From Pseudomonas sp. MIACH (lineage in GTDB: Bacteria; Pseudomonadota; Gammaproteobacteria; Pseudomonadales; Pseudomonadaceae), in NCBI RefSeq assembly GCF_001269925.1, contig NZ_LHVO01000066.1, forward strand, positions 42,420 through 106,419: 64,000 nt of DNA, given 5' to 3'. Position 1 is the first letter of the stretch, and the number at the start of each line of letters is the position of its first letter. This document shows, piece by piece, positions 41,551 through 49,991 of the stretch. The position numbers were made by a program, and so were the translations under genes. The notes under the pieces were generated by a model. It was given only the letters and a program-made list of their open reading frames with translations. It was not told where the DNA came from and ran no database searches.

Positions 41551-43770
41551 TTAATACAAATCTACCGGGTCTACATCCATCGACCATCGCACCTGGCGGC
41601 CACTCGGCATTTGCTCCAGGGCAAGTAACCAGCTACTTAATAGTCGATGCAGCGGTGCTCGGGATGTCGCTTGCAAGAGTAGCTGAGCGCGATAACGCCC
41701 GGCACGACGTTCCATGGGCGCGGGTACCGGGCCGAGCAGTTCGATGCCGCTCAGCCCCAGCTCGCCGAGCAAGCGTTCCGCTGCGCTGCAGGCTTCATCC
41801 AGGAAGCCCTCGGCCTGCCCTGGTTTATGGGCTTCGGCGCGAAGCAACGCCAAGTGTGCAAAGGGCGGCAGGCCGGCAGAGCGGCGTTCGCTCAGCGCCT
41901 GTTCGGCGAAGGCAAAGTAGCCTTGTTCGGTCAGTTGAATCAGCAGCGGATGGTCGGCCAGGTGGGTCTGGATAATCACCTTGCCCGGCTCTTCGGCACG
42001 CCCAGCGCGACCGGCGACCTGCACGATCAACTGTGCCATGCGTTCGCTGGCGCGGAAGTCGCCGGAGAACAGGCCGCCGTCGGCATCCAGGATCGACACG
42101 AGGGTCACCCGTGGGAAGTGATGTCCTTTGGCGAGCATCTGCGTTCCCACCAGGATGCACGGCTGGCCCTTCTGGATGGTGGCGAACAGCTGGTTCATCG
42201 CGTCCTTGCGCGAGGTGCTGTCGCGGTCGACGCGCAGCACCGGGTAGTCCGGGAACAGAATGCCCAGGCGCTCCTCGGCGCGCTCGGTGCCTGCGCCGAC
42301 CGGTCGCAGGTCGACCTTGCCGCACTGCGGGCAGTGGCGCGGTACACGTTCCACATGGCCGCAATGATGGCAACGCAACTCGCCATGGCGCTGGTGCACG
42401 GTCATGCGCGCATCGCAACGCTCGCACTCGGACATCCAGCCGCAGTCATGGCACAGCAGCGTCGGTGCAAAGCCTCGGCGGTTGAGAAACACCAAGACCT
42501 GCTGGCCGGCCGCCAGGGTCTGGCCGATAGCCTGTTGCATCGGCCCGGAGATGCCGCTGTCCAGCGGCCGGCTTTTTACGTCCAGGCGCAGGAAGCGTGG
42601 TTGCTTGGCGCCGCCGGCCCGCTCGTTCAAGCGTAGGAGTCCGTAACGACCGGTGTAGGCGTTGTGCAGGCTTTCCAGGGAGGGGGTGGCAGAGCCCAGC
42701 ACAATCGGAATGTCTTCCTGGCGCGCGCGCACCAGCGCCAGGTCGCGGGCGTGGTAGCGCAGGCCTTCCTGTTGCTTATAGGAGCCGTCGTGTTCCTCGT
42801 CGATGATGATCAGCCCGGGATTTTTCATCGGCGTGAACAGCGCCGAACGGGTGCCGATAATAATGTCGGCTTCGCCGTCCCGCGCCGCCAGCCATGACTC
42901 CAGGCGCTCGCGGTCATTGACCGCCGAGTGCACCAGGGCGATACGCGCGTTGAAGCGCTGTTCGAAGCGCGCCAGGGTTTGCGGCCCCAGGTTGATCTCG
43001 GGAATCAGCACCAGCGCCTGTTTGCCGGCCTGCAGGGTTTCGCGGATCAGTTGCAGATAGACTTCAGTCTTGCCGCTGCCGGTGACGCCGGCCAGCAGGA
43101 ACGCATGGAAGCTGTCGAAACCTGCGCGAATCGCTTCATACGCCGCGCGCTGCTCGGGGTTCAGCGGCAGTTCGGGCTGGGCCAGCCAGTGTTCGTGGCG
43201 CGGGTCGGGGGCGTGCTTGCGGATTTCCACCTGCACCAAACCCTTGGCCAGCAACAGGTCGAGGCTGTCCTTGCTCAGCATCAGCTTGCTGAGGAGCTGA
43301 TGGGCGACGCCATGGGGATGCTGTGCCAGGGTCGCCAGGGCCTCACGCTGGCGAGGGGCGCGGGCGATGCGCGGGTCGTCGAGGCGCGCGCCGGGCACTG
43401 TTGACCAGAAACGTTCCTGGCGCGCTTCGGCCAGTTCGCCCTGGCGCAACAGCACCGGCAGCGCCCAGCTCAGGGTGTCACCGAGGCTGTGCTGGTAATA
43501 CTGGGCGGTCCACAGGCACAGCTTGAACAGCGCGGGAGGCAAGGGCGGTGTGGCATCCAGCAGGGCGATGGCCGGTTTGAGCTTCTCGGCCGGTACTTCG
43601 CTGTGATCGGCGACTTCCACCAGGATGCCGATCATCTCCCGGCGGCCAAACGGCACGCGCACGCGCATGCCCGGCTGCAACTGTGCCCGCAGTACGCCGG
43701 CCGGAGCCCGGTAGTCGAACAGGCGGCGCAGGGGCGAGGGCAGGGCTAGGCGCAAAATGGCGTCGGGCAC
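41551..43770 (-). CDS. priA: Primosomal protein N' (replication restart helicase)
   Basis: This 739-residue DEXH helicase restarts stalled forks. The N-terminal 3'-end-binding domain (RLFDYRAPAGV) is present, as are Walker A GVTGSGKTEVYL near residue 230 and the DEEHDGSYKQQ box near 325. The zinc cluster lies near residues 440-485 (CHDCGWMSECERCDARM, then CHHCGH and CPQCGK). The helicase C domain includes VAGRAGRAEEPG. All eight zinc Cys appear intact. It is divergent from rpmE. Confidence 0.97.
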   Translation of the reverse strand: MPDAILRLALPSPLRRLFDYRAPAGVLRAQLQPGMRVRVPFGRREMIGILVEVADHSEVPAEKLKPAIALLDATPPLPPALFKLCLWTAQYYQHSLGDTLSWALPVLLRQGELAEARQERFWSTVPGARLDDPRIARAPRQREALATLAQHPHGVAHQLLSKLMLSKDSLDLLLAKGLVQVEIRKHAPDPRHEHWLAQPELPLNPEQRAAYEAIRAGFDSFHAFLLAGVTGSGKTEVYLQLIRETLQAGKQALVLIPEINLGPQTLARFEQRFNARIALVHSAVNDRERLESWLAARDGEADIIIGTRSALFTPMKNPGLIIIDEEHDGSYKQQEGLRYHARDLALVRARQEDIPIVLGSATPSLESLHNAYTGRYGLLRLNERAGGAKQPRFLRLDVKSRPLDSGISGPMQQAIGQTLAAGQQVLVFLNRRGFAPTLLCHDCGWMSECERCDARMTVHQRHGELRCHHCGHVERVPRHCPQCGKVDLRPVGAGTERAEERLGILFPDYPVLRVDRDSTSRKDAMNQLFATIQKGQPCILVGTQMLAKGHHFPRVTLVSILDADGGLFSGDFRASERMAQLIVQVAGRAGRAEEPGKVIIQTHLADHPLLIQLTEQGYFAFAEQALSERRSAGLPPFAHLALLRAEAHKPGQAEGFLDEACSAAERLLGELGLSGIELLGPVPAPMERRAGRYRAQLLLQATSRAPLHRLLSSWLLALEQMPSGRQVRWSMDVDPVDLY

Positions 43771-43902
43771 GCGAGGGGTCTCATCTATAAAGGCAGGCGG
43801 TGGCGCAGGGGCGCGAGCCTAGCAGACAGCGGGAGGCTTGGGGTAGCCGCTAGTTTTCTGATGAAAGGTGCTTTTATGTTTACACGCGAGAGGTACCGCC
43901 GC

Positions 43903-43930
43903 TTGCGCGTTTAAAAAGGTCTGGTAGAAT
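43903..43930 (+). promoter_or_regulatory. Candidate sigma-70 promoter of rpmE
   Basis: TTGCGC and TAGAAT are separated by 16 bases, about 70 bases upstream of the ribosomal protein gene. The GC-rich discriminator CCGCGGCC just after the -10 box is typical of stringently controlled ribosomal promoters. Confidence 0.65.
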
Positions 43931-43945
43931 CCGCGGCCTAATTAC

Positions 43946-43980
43946 GTGCGGTATTCGACAATAGTGTCGAGTGGCGGCAC
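43946..43980 (+). ncRNA. 5' leader hairpin of rpmE, possible L31 autoregulatory leader
   Basis: TCGACA-ATAG-TGTCGA forms a 6-bp stem with flanking GTGC / GCAC that can extend it. It lies in the short rpmE leader between the predicted promoter and the ribosome site. Ribosomal protein leaders have been described for L31 in gammaproteobacteria; whether this matches that structure needs a covariance search. Confidence 0.4.
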
Positions 43981-44000
43981 GCTAGCCCGAGGAAGTCACC

Positions 44001-44234
44001 ATGAAAGCCGATATCCATCCAGCGTACGAAACCATCGAAGTTACTTGCAGCTGCGGCAACAAGTTCGAAACTCGCTCGAACCTGTGCAAGCCACTGGGTA
44101 CTGACGTATGCAACGAGTGCCACCCGTTCTACACCGGTAAGCAGAAAACTCTGGACACCGGCGGCCGTGTACAGCGCTTCGCAGATCGCTTTGGTGCTTT
44201 CGGCAAGAAGCCTGCTGCTACTCCAGCAGAGTAA
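44001..44234 (+). CDS. rpmE: 50S ribosomal protein L31 (zinc form)
   Basis: L31 (77 residues) bridges the ribosomal subunits. It has the four zinc Cys of the C-plus type at residues 16, 18, 37 and 40 (TCSCGNKFETRS and VCNECHPFYTGKQ). The tail is extended by GAFGKKPAATPAE. AGGAAG lies ten bases before the ATG. Downstream hairpins overlap the next coding sequence. Confidence 0.97.
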   Translation: MKADIHPAYETIEVTCSCGNKFETRSNLCKPLGTDVCNECHPFYTGKQKTLDTGGRVQRFADRFGAFGKKPAATPAE

Positions 44235-44239
44235 GGCTC

Positions 44240-44258
44240 AAAAGCCTTATGGGCTTTT
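44240..44258 (+). terminator. First weak hairpin after rpmE
   Basis: AAAAGCC and GGCTTTT pair with a five-base loop, followed by GCC rather than a long T-run. The ATG of the nuclease gene falls in this loop, so the hairpin could mask its start as well as slow polymerase. Confidence 0.5.
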
Positions 44259-45055
44259 GCCAGCTGTTGAAAAAGGCGTCCCTTGCGGGCGCCTTTTTTG
44301 TGCCTGCGATTTGGTTGTCGGTGGCCCAGGCGCAGGTGTTTTGCCCGGCGCCAGCGGCCCTGGCCCGTGTGGAAGTGCAGCGGGTGGTGGATGGCGACAC
44401 GGTGCGCCTCAAGGATGGCCGCAGTGTGCGGATGATCGGAATCAACACCCCGGAAACCGGCAGGAAGGGCCGCCCCGACGAGCCTTTCGCGGTCGCCGCA
44501 CGCCAGCGTTTGCAGGCCTTGGTGGATGCCAGCGGTGGCCGGGTCGGCCTGGTGCCGGGGCGCGAGCGCAAGGATCATTACGGTCGCACCCTGGCCCACC
44601 TCTATGGCGCCAACGGCGAGAACCTGGAGGCGCAACTGTTGGCCGAGGGCCTGGGATTCCAGGTGGGCGTGGCGCCGAATGTCGATCTCGTCACCTGTCA
44701 GCAGGCGGCTGAGAACCGTGCCCGCAAAGCGCGCCTTGGCCTGTGGCGCCAATCGCCGGTCAAGACTGTGGCACAGCTCAAGCGCTCCGGGTTTGCCGTG
44801 GTCAGCGGCCGGGTCAGCAAGGTAAAGCGCAACCGTGGTGGGGTCTGGATTGAACTTCAGGGCTCACTGGTATTACGTATCGCCCCTGCTCTGGCCAGCC
44901 AATTCGATGCGGCCACGCTCAATGGTCTGCAAGGCCGCACTATCGAGGCGCGTGGGTGGGTGCAGGATCGCTCGCGACGTGGGGGGCTTAAAAATGGCCA
45001 GGCCCGCTGGCTCCTGCCGCTGACCGATCCGGGCATGCTCAAATCGACGCGTTGA
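44249..45055 (+). CDS. Secreted thermonuclease-family (SNase-like) protein
   Basis: This 268-residue protein has a signal peptide (MGFCQLLKKASLAGAFFV to VAQAQ) and a staphylococcal-nuclease-like OB domain at about residues 38-165. Motifs are VQRVVDGDTVRLKDG, VRMIGINTPETGRKG and RERKDHYGRTLAHLY. These supply the Asp, Arg and Glu residues of the active site. The C-terminal 90 residues (KVKRNRGGVWIELQGSLVLR) resemble a second OB-like fold. It would act on nucleic acid in the periplasm or outside. The coding start lies under two hairpins that also end rpmE, so expression may be coupled to readthrough. Confidence 0.83.
   Translation: MGFCQLLKKASLAGAFFVPAIWLSVAQAQVFCPAPAALARVEVQRVVDGDTVRLKDGRSVRMIGINTPETGRKGRPDEPFAVAARQRLQALVDASGGRVGLVPGRERKDHYGRTLAHLYGANGENLEAQLLAEGLGFQVGVAPNVDLVTCQQAAENRARKARLGLWRQSPVKTVAQLKRSGFAVVSGRVSKVKRNRGGVWIELQGSLVLRIAPALASQFDAATLNGLQGRTIEARGWVQDRSRRGGLKNGQARWLLPLTDPGMLKSTR
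44270..44299 (+). terminator. Intrinsic terminator of rpmE, inside nuclease signal-peptide codons
   Basis: AAAAAGGCGTCC and GGGCGCCTTTTT pair (one G-T) around loop CTTGC, giving a 12-bp stem with an A-tract and T6. It is a well-formed terminator lying 21 bases inside the coding sequence of the following gene. Confidence 0.75.
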
Positions 45056-45145
45056 GAAAAAATTGTAGACATTTTTCAAGTCGATTGTGAACAGTTAAGC
45101 CCTTGTATCCCGTGGCTCTTGGCCGAAAGTCTTAGCGCAGGGCCC

Positions 45146-45174
45146 TTGACACCTGTGACTGCCCAGTCTTGTAG
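45146..45174 (+). promoter_or_regulatory. Candidate sigma-70 promoter of malic enzyme gene
   Basis: A consensus TTGACA at 45146 and TTGTAG at 45169 have a 17-base spacer. The predicted transcript begins about 55 bases before the start codon. Confidence 0.6.
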
Positions 45175-45236
45175 GGACTTTACGACACGAGTATCCTCGG
45201 CGGTCCGTCGACCAACAGTAAAAGCGGAATGCCGAT

Positions 45237-46505
45237 ATGTCTGATTTGAAAACTGCCGCTCTCGAATATCATGCCCATCCTCGTCCAGGAAAGCTGAGTG
45301 TAGAGCTCACCAAAGCCACTGCCACCGCCCGCGACCTGTCGCTGGCCTACAGCCCTGGCGTGGCCGAGCCCGTACGTGAAATCGCCCGCGACCCTGAACT
45401 GGCGTACAAGTACACCGGCAAAGGCAACCTGGTTGCAGTGATTTCCGATGGCACCGCGATTCTCGGCCTGGGTAACCTCGGCCCACTGGCCTCCAAGCCA
45501 GTCATGGAAGGTAAAGGCGTGCTGTTCAAGCGCTTCGCCGGCATCGACGTTTTTGACATCGAAGTCGATTCCGAGAGCCCGCAGGCTTTCATCGACACCG
45601 TCAAGCGCATCTCCATCACCTTCGGTGGCATCAACCTGGAAGACATCAAGGCACCTGAGTGCTTCGAGATCGAAAAGGCCCTGATCGAGCAGTGCGACAT
45701 TCCGGTATTCCACGATGACCAGCACGGCACCGCGATCGTCACCGCGGCTGGCATGATCAACGCCCTGGAAATCGCTGGCAAAACCCTGGCTGACGCCAAG
45801 ATCGTCTGCCTGGGTGCCGGCGCTGCGGCCATCTCCTGCATGAAGCTGATCGTCAGCATGGGCGCCAAGCTGGAAAACATCTACATGGTCGACAGCAAGG
45901 GCGTGATCCAGTCCGAGCGTACCGACCTGAACCAGTACAAGGCGATGTTTGCCCACCCGTCCTCCAAGCGTACCCTGGCTGACGCCCTGAACGGTGCCGA
46001 CGTGTTCGTTGGCCTGTCCGGCCCGAACCTGCTGAGCGCTGAAGGCCTGAAGTCCATGGCGGCCAACCCGATCGTGTTCGCCTGCTCCAACCCTGATCCG
46101 GAAATCGCTCCGGAACTGGCCCACGCCACCCGCGACGACGTGATCATGGCCACCGGTCGTTCGGATTACCCGAACCAGGTCAACAACGTGCTGGGTTTCC
46201 CGTTCATCTTCCGTGGTGCCCTGGACGTTCGCGCCAAGCGCATCAACGAAGAGATGAAAGTGGCTGCCGCCAACGCCCTGCGTGAACTGGCCAAGCTGCC
46301 GGTGCCTCAGGACGTGTGTGACGCCTACGGTGGCGCCAAGCTGGAATTCGGTCGTGAGTACATCATTCCGAAACCAATGGATAAGCGCCTGATCACCCTG
46401 ATCTCCGATGCCGTGGCCAAAGCCGCGATCGAGACCGGTGTGGCCACCCTGCCATATCCGAAAAACTACCCGCTGCAAAGCGTGGATGATGTGTTCAACG
46501 GTTAA
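45237..46505 (+). CDS. maeB: Malic enzyme (NADP-type, without phosphotransacetylase domain)
   Basis: This 422-residue cytoplasmic enzyme oxidatively decarboxylates malate to pyruvate, making NAD(P)H. Motifs are LAYSPGVAEPV near residue 35, the catalytic region VFHDDQHGTAIV near 158 and the Rossmann fold KIVCLGAGAAAISCMKL near 187. The NFIP-like ATGRSDYPNQVNNVLGFPF lies near 303. It resembles the N-terminal half of E. coli MaeB but ends before the phosphotransacetylase module, as is normal in Pseudomonas. A strong terminator follows. Confidence 0.92.
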   Translation: MSDLKTAALEYHAHPRPGKLSVELTKATATARDLSLAYSPGVAEPVREIARDPELAYKYTGKGNLVAVISDGTAILGLGNLGPLASKPVMEGKGVLFKRFAGIDVFDIEVDSESPQAFIDTVKRISITFGGINLEDIKAPECFEIEKALIEQCDIPVFHDDQHGTAIVTAAGMINALEIAGKTLADAKIVCLGAGAAAISCMKLIVSMGAKLENIYMVDSKGVIQSERTDLNQYKAMFAHPSSKRTLADALNGADVFVGLSGPNLLSAEGLKSMAANPIVFACSNPDPEIAPELAHATRDDVIMATGRSDYPNQVNNVLGFPFIFRGALDVRAKRINEEMKVAAANALRELAKLPVPQDVCDAYGGAKLEFGREYIIPKPMDKRLITLISDAVAKAAIETGVATLPYPKNYPLQSVDDVFNG

Positions 46506-46524
46506 GCCGTTGTAGCGCACCAAC

Positions 46525-46558
46525 AAAAAGCCCCGGCTCTCACGAGTCGGGGCTTTTT
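46525..46558 (+). terminator. Intrinsic terminator of malic enzyme gene
   Basis: AAAAAGCCCCGGCT and AGTCGGGGCTTTTT pair over 14 bp with one G-T, around loop CTCACG. It lies 20 bases past the stop and has A and T tracts for both directions. Confidence 0.92.
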
Positions 46559-46595
46559 GCTGGGGTGGCGATTAACGTGTGTCCTGTGGAGATCA

Positions 46596-46627
46596 AATGT
46601 GGGAGGGGGCAAGCCCCCTCCCACATT
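46596..46627. repeat. Single perfect REP palindrome
   Basis: AATGTGGGAGGGGGC, AA, GCCCCCTCCCACATT is a perfect 32-base palindrome, the collapsed form of the REP pair found elsewhere. It lies between the convergent ends of the malic enzyme and mrcA genes. Confidence 0.85.
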
Positions 46628-46654
46628 GGGTTCTGCGTAGGCTTGAGGTCCAGG

Positions 46655-49117
46655 TTAGAACAGATCGATCGGCGCCGCCTCATCTGCCGGCAACGGGCTG
46701 CCCGGTGCGACGCCGTTGCCCAGTTCATTGACCGACGGCGGCGTGTCTTCGCTCTTGAACAGTTCAAAGTACGCATTCGGCGTGCTCGGCGAGGCCGCAC
46801 GGCCACTGACCGGGTCGATCCGCAGGCTGAGGATACCTTCCGGCTCCGGCTGGGTATGCAACGGCTTGTCCTTCAGGGCGGCGCCCATGTAGCTCATCCA
46901 GATCGGCAGCGCGACGGTGCCACCGAACTCGCGGCGGCCAAGGCTTTCCGGCTGGTCATAGCCGGTCCACACGGTGGTCACGTAGTCGGCGTTATAGCCG
47001 GAGAACCAGGCGTCCTTGGATTCGTTGGTGGTACCAGTCTTGCCCGCGATATCTGCGCGGCCCAAGGCCAGGGCGCGACGGCCGGTACCCTTCTTGATCA
47101 CGTCTTCCAGGATGCTGTTGAGGATATAGGTGGTACGGCCATCCACAATGCGTTCGGCCACGGCGGGTGCCTGGGGTTCGGTCGGGGCGGCGTTTGTGGT
47201 CGGTGTAGCACCCGGCGTCGGCTCGATGGTAATACCGCCGTTGCTCGGCGCTGCCAGCCCATCCGTGGCCGCTACACCGTTGACCACGTCACCCGGTACC
47301 CGCGGTGGGTTGGCGGTGAACAGCGTGTCGCCATTGCGGCTTTCGATCTTGTCGATCAGGTACGGGGTGATCTTGTAGCCGCCATTGGCAAACGTGCTCC
47401 AGCCAGTGGCGATTTCCATCGGTGTGAGGGTCGCGGTGCCCAGGGCCAGGGACAGGTTCGGCGGCAGGTCCGACTTGTTGAAGCCAAAGCGCGTGATGTA
47501 GTCGATGGTCTTGCCGACACCCATCGCCTGCAGCAAGCGGATCGATACCAAGTTGCGCGACTTGTACAGCGCCTCACGGATACGGATAGGGCCTAGGAAG
47601 GTATTGGTGTCGTTCTTCGGACGCCAGACCTTGTCCAGGTACTCGTCGACAAACACGATGGGCGCATCGTTGACCAGGCTGGCGGCGGTGTAGCCATTAT
47701 CCAGGGCGGCGCTGTAGATGAACGGCTTGAAGCTTGAGCCCGGCTGGCGCTTGGCCTGGGTGGCTCGGTTGTAGTTGCTCTGTTCGAAGGCGAAGCCACC
47801 CACCAGGGCGCGAATTGCGCCGTTCTGCGGGTCCAGCGATACCAGTGCACCCTGGGCCAGCGGCACCTGGCTGAATTTCAGGCTGTCGTCCTTCTGGCGT
47901 TGCACGCGGATCAGGTCACCGACTTGCGCGACATCCGAGGGTTGCTTCGGCATCGGCCCCATGCTGTTGGTGTTCAGGAACGGGCGCGCCCATTTCATGC
48001 TGTCCCAGGCCACATGCGCTTCGCCGGTGCGGGTCAGCACCTGCACGCCATCTTTCTTCACCTGGGTGACGATGGCCGGTTCCAGGCCGCTGATCGCACG
48101 CTGTTTGCCCAGCTCGACAGTCCAGGCGCTCAGGGTCTTGCCCGGCAGGCGCGACTCGGGGCCACGGTAGCCGTGGCGTTGGTCGTAGGTGATGAGGCCG
48201 GAGTGCACTGAGTCATTGGCGATGTCCTGCAAGTCGCTCGGAACCGTCGTGGTCACGCGAAAGCCTTCGGTGTAGGCCTCGCTGCCATAACGACCGACCA
48301 TCTCGGCACGCGCCATTTCAGCGATGTACGGTGCATTCACTTCCGGCGTCGGCACGTGATAGCTGGCGTTCAATGGTTCGGCCACTGCACTTTCATAGGC
48401 GGCCTGGTCGATCTTGCCCAGCTTGTACATGCGCCCCAGGATCCAGTCACGACGCTCTTTGCTGCGCGCCGGGTTGGCCAGGGGGTTGAAGCGTGAAGGG
48501 GCCTTGGGCAGGCCGGCAATCATGGCCATCTGCGCCAGGCTGGCGTCCCGAATGGACTTGCCGTAGTACACCTGTGACGCGGCTTCGATGCCGTAGGCGC
48601 GGTTACCCAGGTAGATCTTGTTGACGTACAACTCAAGGATTTCGTCCTTGGTCAGCTGACGTTCGATCTGCAATGCCAGCAGGATTTCAGTGGCTTTACG
48701 CGAAAAGCTGCGCTCGCTGGTGAGGAAGAAGTTCTTCGCCACCTGCATGGTGATGGTGCTGCCACCGGATTGAATGTGTCCGCTTTTTACCAGTTGCGTG
48801 GCGGCGCGTACCAGGCTGCTGGGGTCGACGCCATAGTGGTTGGCAAAGTTATCGTCTTCGGCCGACAGCAGGGCACTGATGAAATTGGGTGGAATATCGG
48901 CAAAACGGATCGGTGTGCGGCGCATTTCGCCGAACTCCGCGATCAGCTTTTCATCGCTGCTGTAGACCCGCAAAGGAATCTGCAACTGGATACTTCTCAG
49001 AGCCTCTACGGAGGGTAAACCCGGACTAAGGTAGAGGTAGGCCCCGCTGAGTACGAGCAGCAGCCCGCAGACGATCGCGACAATGGAGTACCCGAAAAAC
49101 TTCAGCAGACGAATCAA
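46655..49117 (-). CDS. mrcA: Penicillin-binding protein 1A (bifunctional class A PBP)
   Basis: This 820-residue peptidoglycan synthase has an N-terminal membrane anchor (VAIVCGLLLVLSGAYLYL) and a GT51 glycosyltransferase domain (about residues 50-230). The GT51 motifs are EDDNFANHYGVD, SGGSTITMQVAKN and ERSFSRKATEILLALQIE. An OB-like insert (about 315-420) precedes the transpeptidase domain. That domain has SxxK in RQPGSSFKPF near 462, SRN near 525 and the KTG box in AGKTGTTNES near 690. It is divergent from pilM across 217 bases. Confidence 0.96.
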   Translation of the reverse strand: MIRLLKFFGYSIVAIVCGLLLVLSGAYLYLSPGLPSVEALRSIQLQIPLRVYSSDEKLIAEFGEMRRTPIRFADIPPNFISALLSAEDDNFANHYGVDPSSLVRAATQLVKSGHIQSGGSTITMQVAKNFFLTSERSFSRKATEILLALQIERQLTKDEILELYVNKIYLGNRAYGIEAASQVYYGKSIRDASLAQMAMIAGLPKAPSRFNPLANPARSKERRDWILGRMYKLGKIDQAAYESAVAEPLNASYHVPTPEVNAPYIAEMARAEMVGRYGSEAYTEGFRVTTTVPSDLQDIANDSVHSGLITYDQRHGYRGPESRLPGKTLSAWTVELGKQRAISGLEPAIVTQVKKDGVQVLTRTGEAHVAWDSMKWARPFLNTNSMGPMPKQPSDVAQVGDLIRVQRQKDDSLKFSQVPLAQGALVSLDPQNGAIRALVGGFAFEQSNYNRATQAKRQPGSSFKPFIYSAALDNGYTAASLVNDAPIVFVDEYLDKVWRPKNDTNTFLGPIRIREALYKSRNLVSIRLLQAMGVGKTIDYITRFGFNKSDLPPNLSLALGTATLTPMEIATGWSTFANGGYKITPYLIDKIESRNGDTLFTANPPRVPGDVVNGVAATDGLAAPSNGGITIEPTPGATPTTNAAPTEPQAPAVAERIVDGRTTYILNSILEDVIKKGTGRRALALGRADIAGKTGTTNESKDAWFSGYNADYVTTVWTGYDQPESLGRREFGGTVALPIWMSYMGAALKDKPLHTQPEPEGILSLRIDPVSGRAASPSTPNAYFELFKSEDTPPSVNELGNGVAPGSPLPADEAAPIDLF

Positions 49118-49334
49118 GGCTTTTGGATTTCCAGAGAAAAGAATGAGTTAGGCGTCGGGGCATGCATGGCAAACGATGGATCGACCCGGGCAGCAGATAA
49201 AAAGCGGGAAAAAACGCTGGGCATTAAAGCATTTTTCGGCTTGGGACGTCATTCGCGCATGCTCAACATGTCGACCGAATGCAGGGTCCCGGCGGCAATC
49301 AGGCGTTAAGACAGGCAAAGTTTTGGGGAGTTTT

Positions 49335-49991
49335 ATGAGAAAGGGATTTTTCAGGCGAAAAGTCGATACCGTCCTTGGCGTCGACATCAATGATGCAGGG
49401 ATCAAGCTGGTCGAGCTGGGATGTTCAGTCAGCGGTTACAGCGTGCAGAGCTATGCCACACAGGCGCTGCCGGCCCATGCGGTAGTCGACGGCACCCTGC
49501 GCGACCTGGAGGGCATAGGCCATGCGTTGCACATGGCGCTGTTCCGGCTGCGGACGTCGGCCAGGCAGGCGGCAGTCGCGGTGGCGGGCGCTTCGGTCAT
49601 TACACGGGTCATTGAAATGCCGGCGGGACTTTGCGACGACGAATTGGCCTTGAGAATCCAGATGGAAGCAGATCAATACATTCCCTACGCACTGGACGAG
49701 GTGGCGCTGGACTTTCAGGTCCAAGGGCCGTCGGCGCAGGATCCGGCGCGGGTCGAGGTATTGTTGGCGGCGTGCCTGAAGGAGCATGTCGAAGCCTGTG
49801 AAGCCGTTTTGGCCCTGGCCGGATTAGTGCCCCGGGTGGTAGATGTCGAAGGGTTTGCATTGGCGCGCGCTTGCAGTCAGGATTTCGCCAGCTTCACCCT
49901 GGGCCATCGAGTCGATGGTGCACAATGGATCATGGATGCCCCAAGGATGGGAGTCGCTTGCGGGTTGGCCCTGAGGAGTTTCGCTGGATGA
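49335..49991 (+). CDS. pilM: Shortened type IV pilus alignment protein PilM (internal in-frame deletion)
   Basis: This 218-residue protein starts MRKGFFRRKVDTVLGVDIND after GGGGAG. It follows normal PilM through the FtsA-like subdomain (ITRVIEMPAGLCDDELALRI, EADQYIPYALDEVALDFQVQ, DVEGFALARACS) up to about residue 180. It then runs into the normal C-terminal end MDAPRMGVACGLALRSFAG. Typical PilM is about 354 residues, so roughly 136 central residues are gone. These include the second phosphate-binding loop and the domain that completes the nucleotide pocket. The frame is open throughout. PilM normally forms a cytoplasmic ring bound to PilN. The stop overlaps pilN (ATGA). Confidence 0.85.
   Translation: MRKGFFRRKVDTVLGVDINDAGIKLVELGCSVSGYSVQSYATQALPAHAVVDGTLRDLEGIGHALHMALFRLRTSARQAAVAVAGASVITRVIEMPAGLCDDELALRIQMEADQYIPYALDEVALDFQVQGPSAQDPARVEVLLAACLKEHVEACEAVLALAGLVPRVVDVEGFALARACSQDFASFTLGHRVDGAQWIMDAPRMGVACGLALRSFAG

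Noticed and set aside
49335..49991. PilM considered as a frameshifted pseudogene
   Set aside because: Both ends are in the same open frame and the stop overlaps pilN normally, so an in-frame deletion explains it better than a frameshift.
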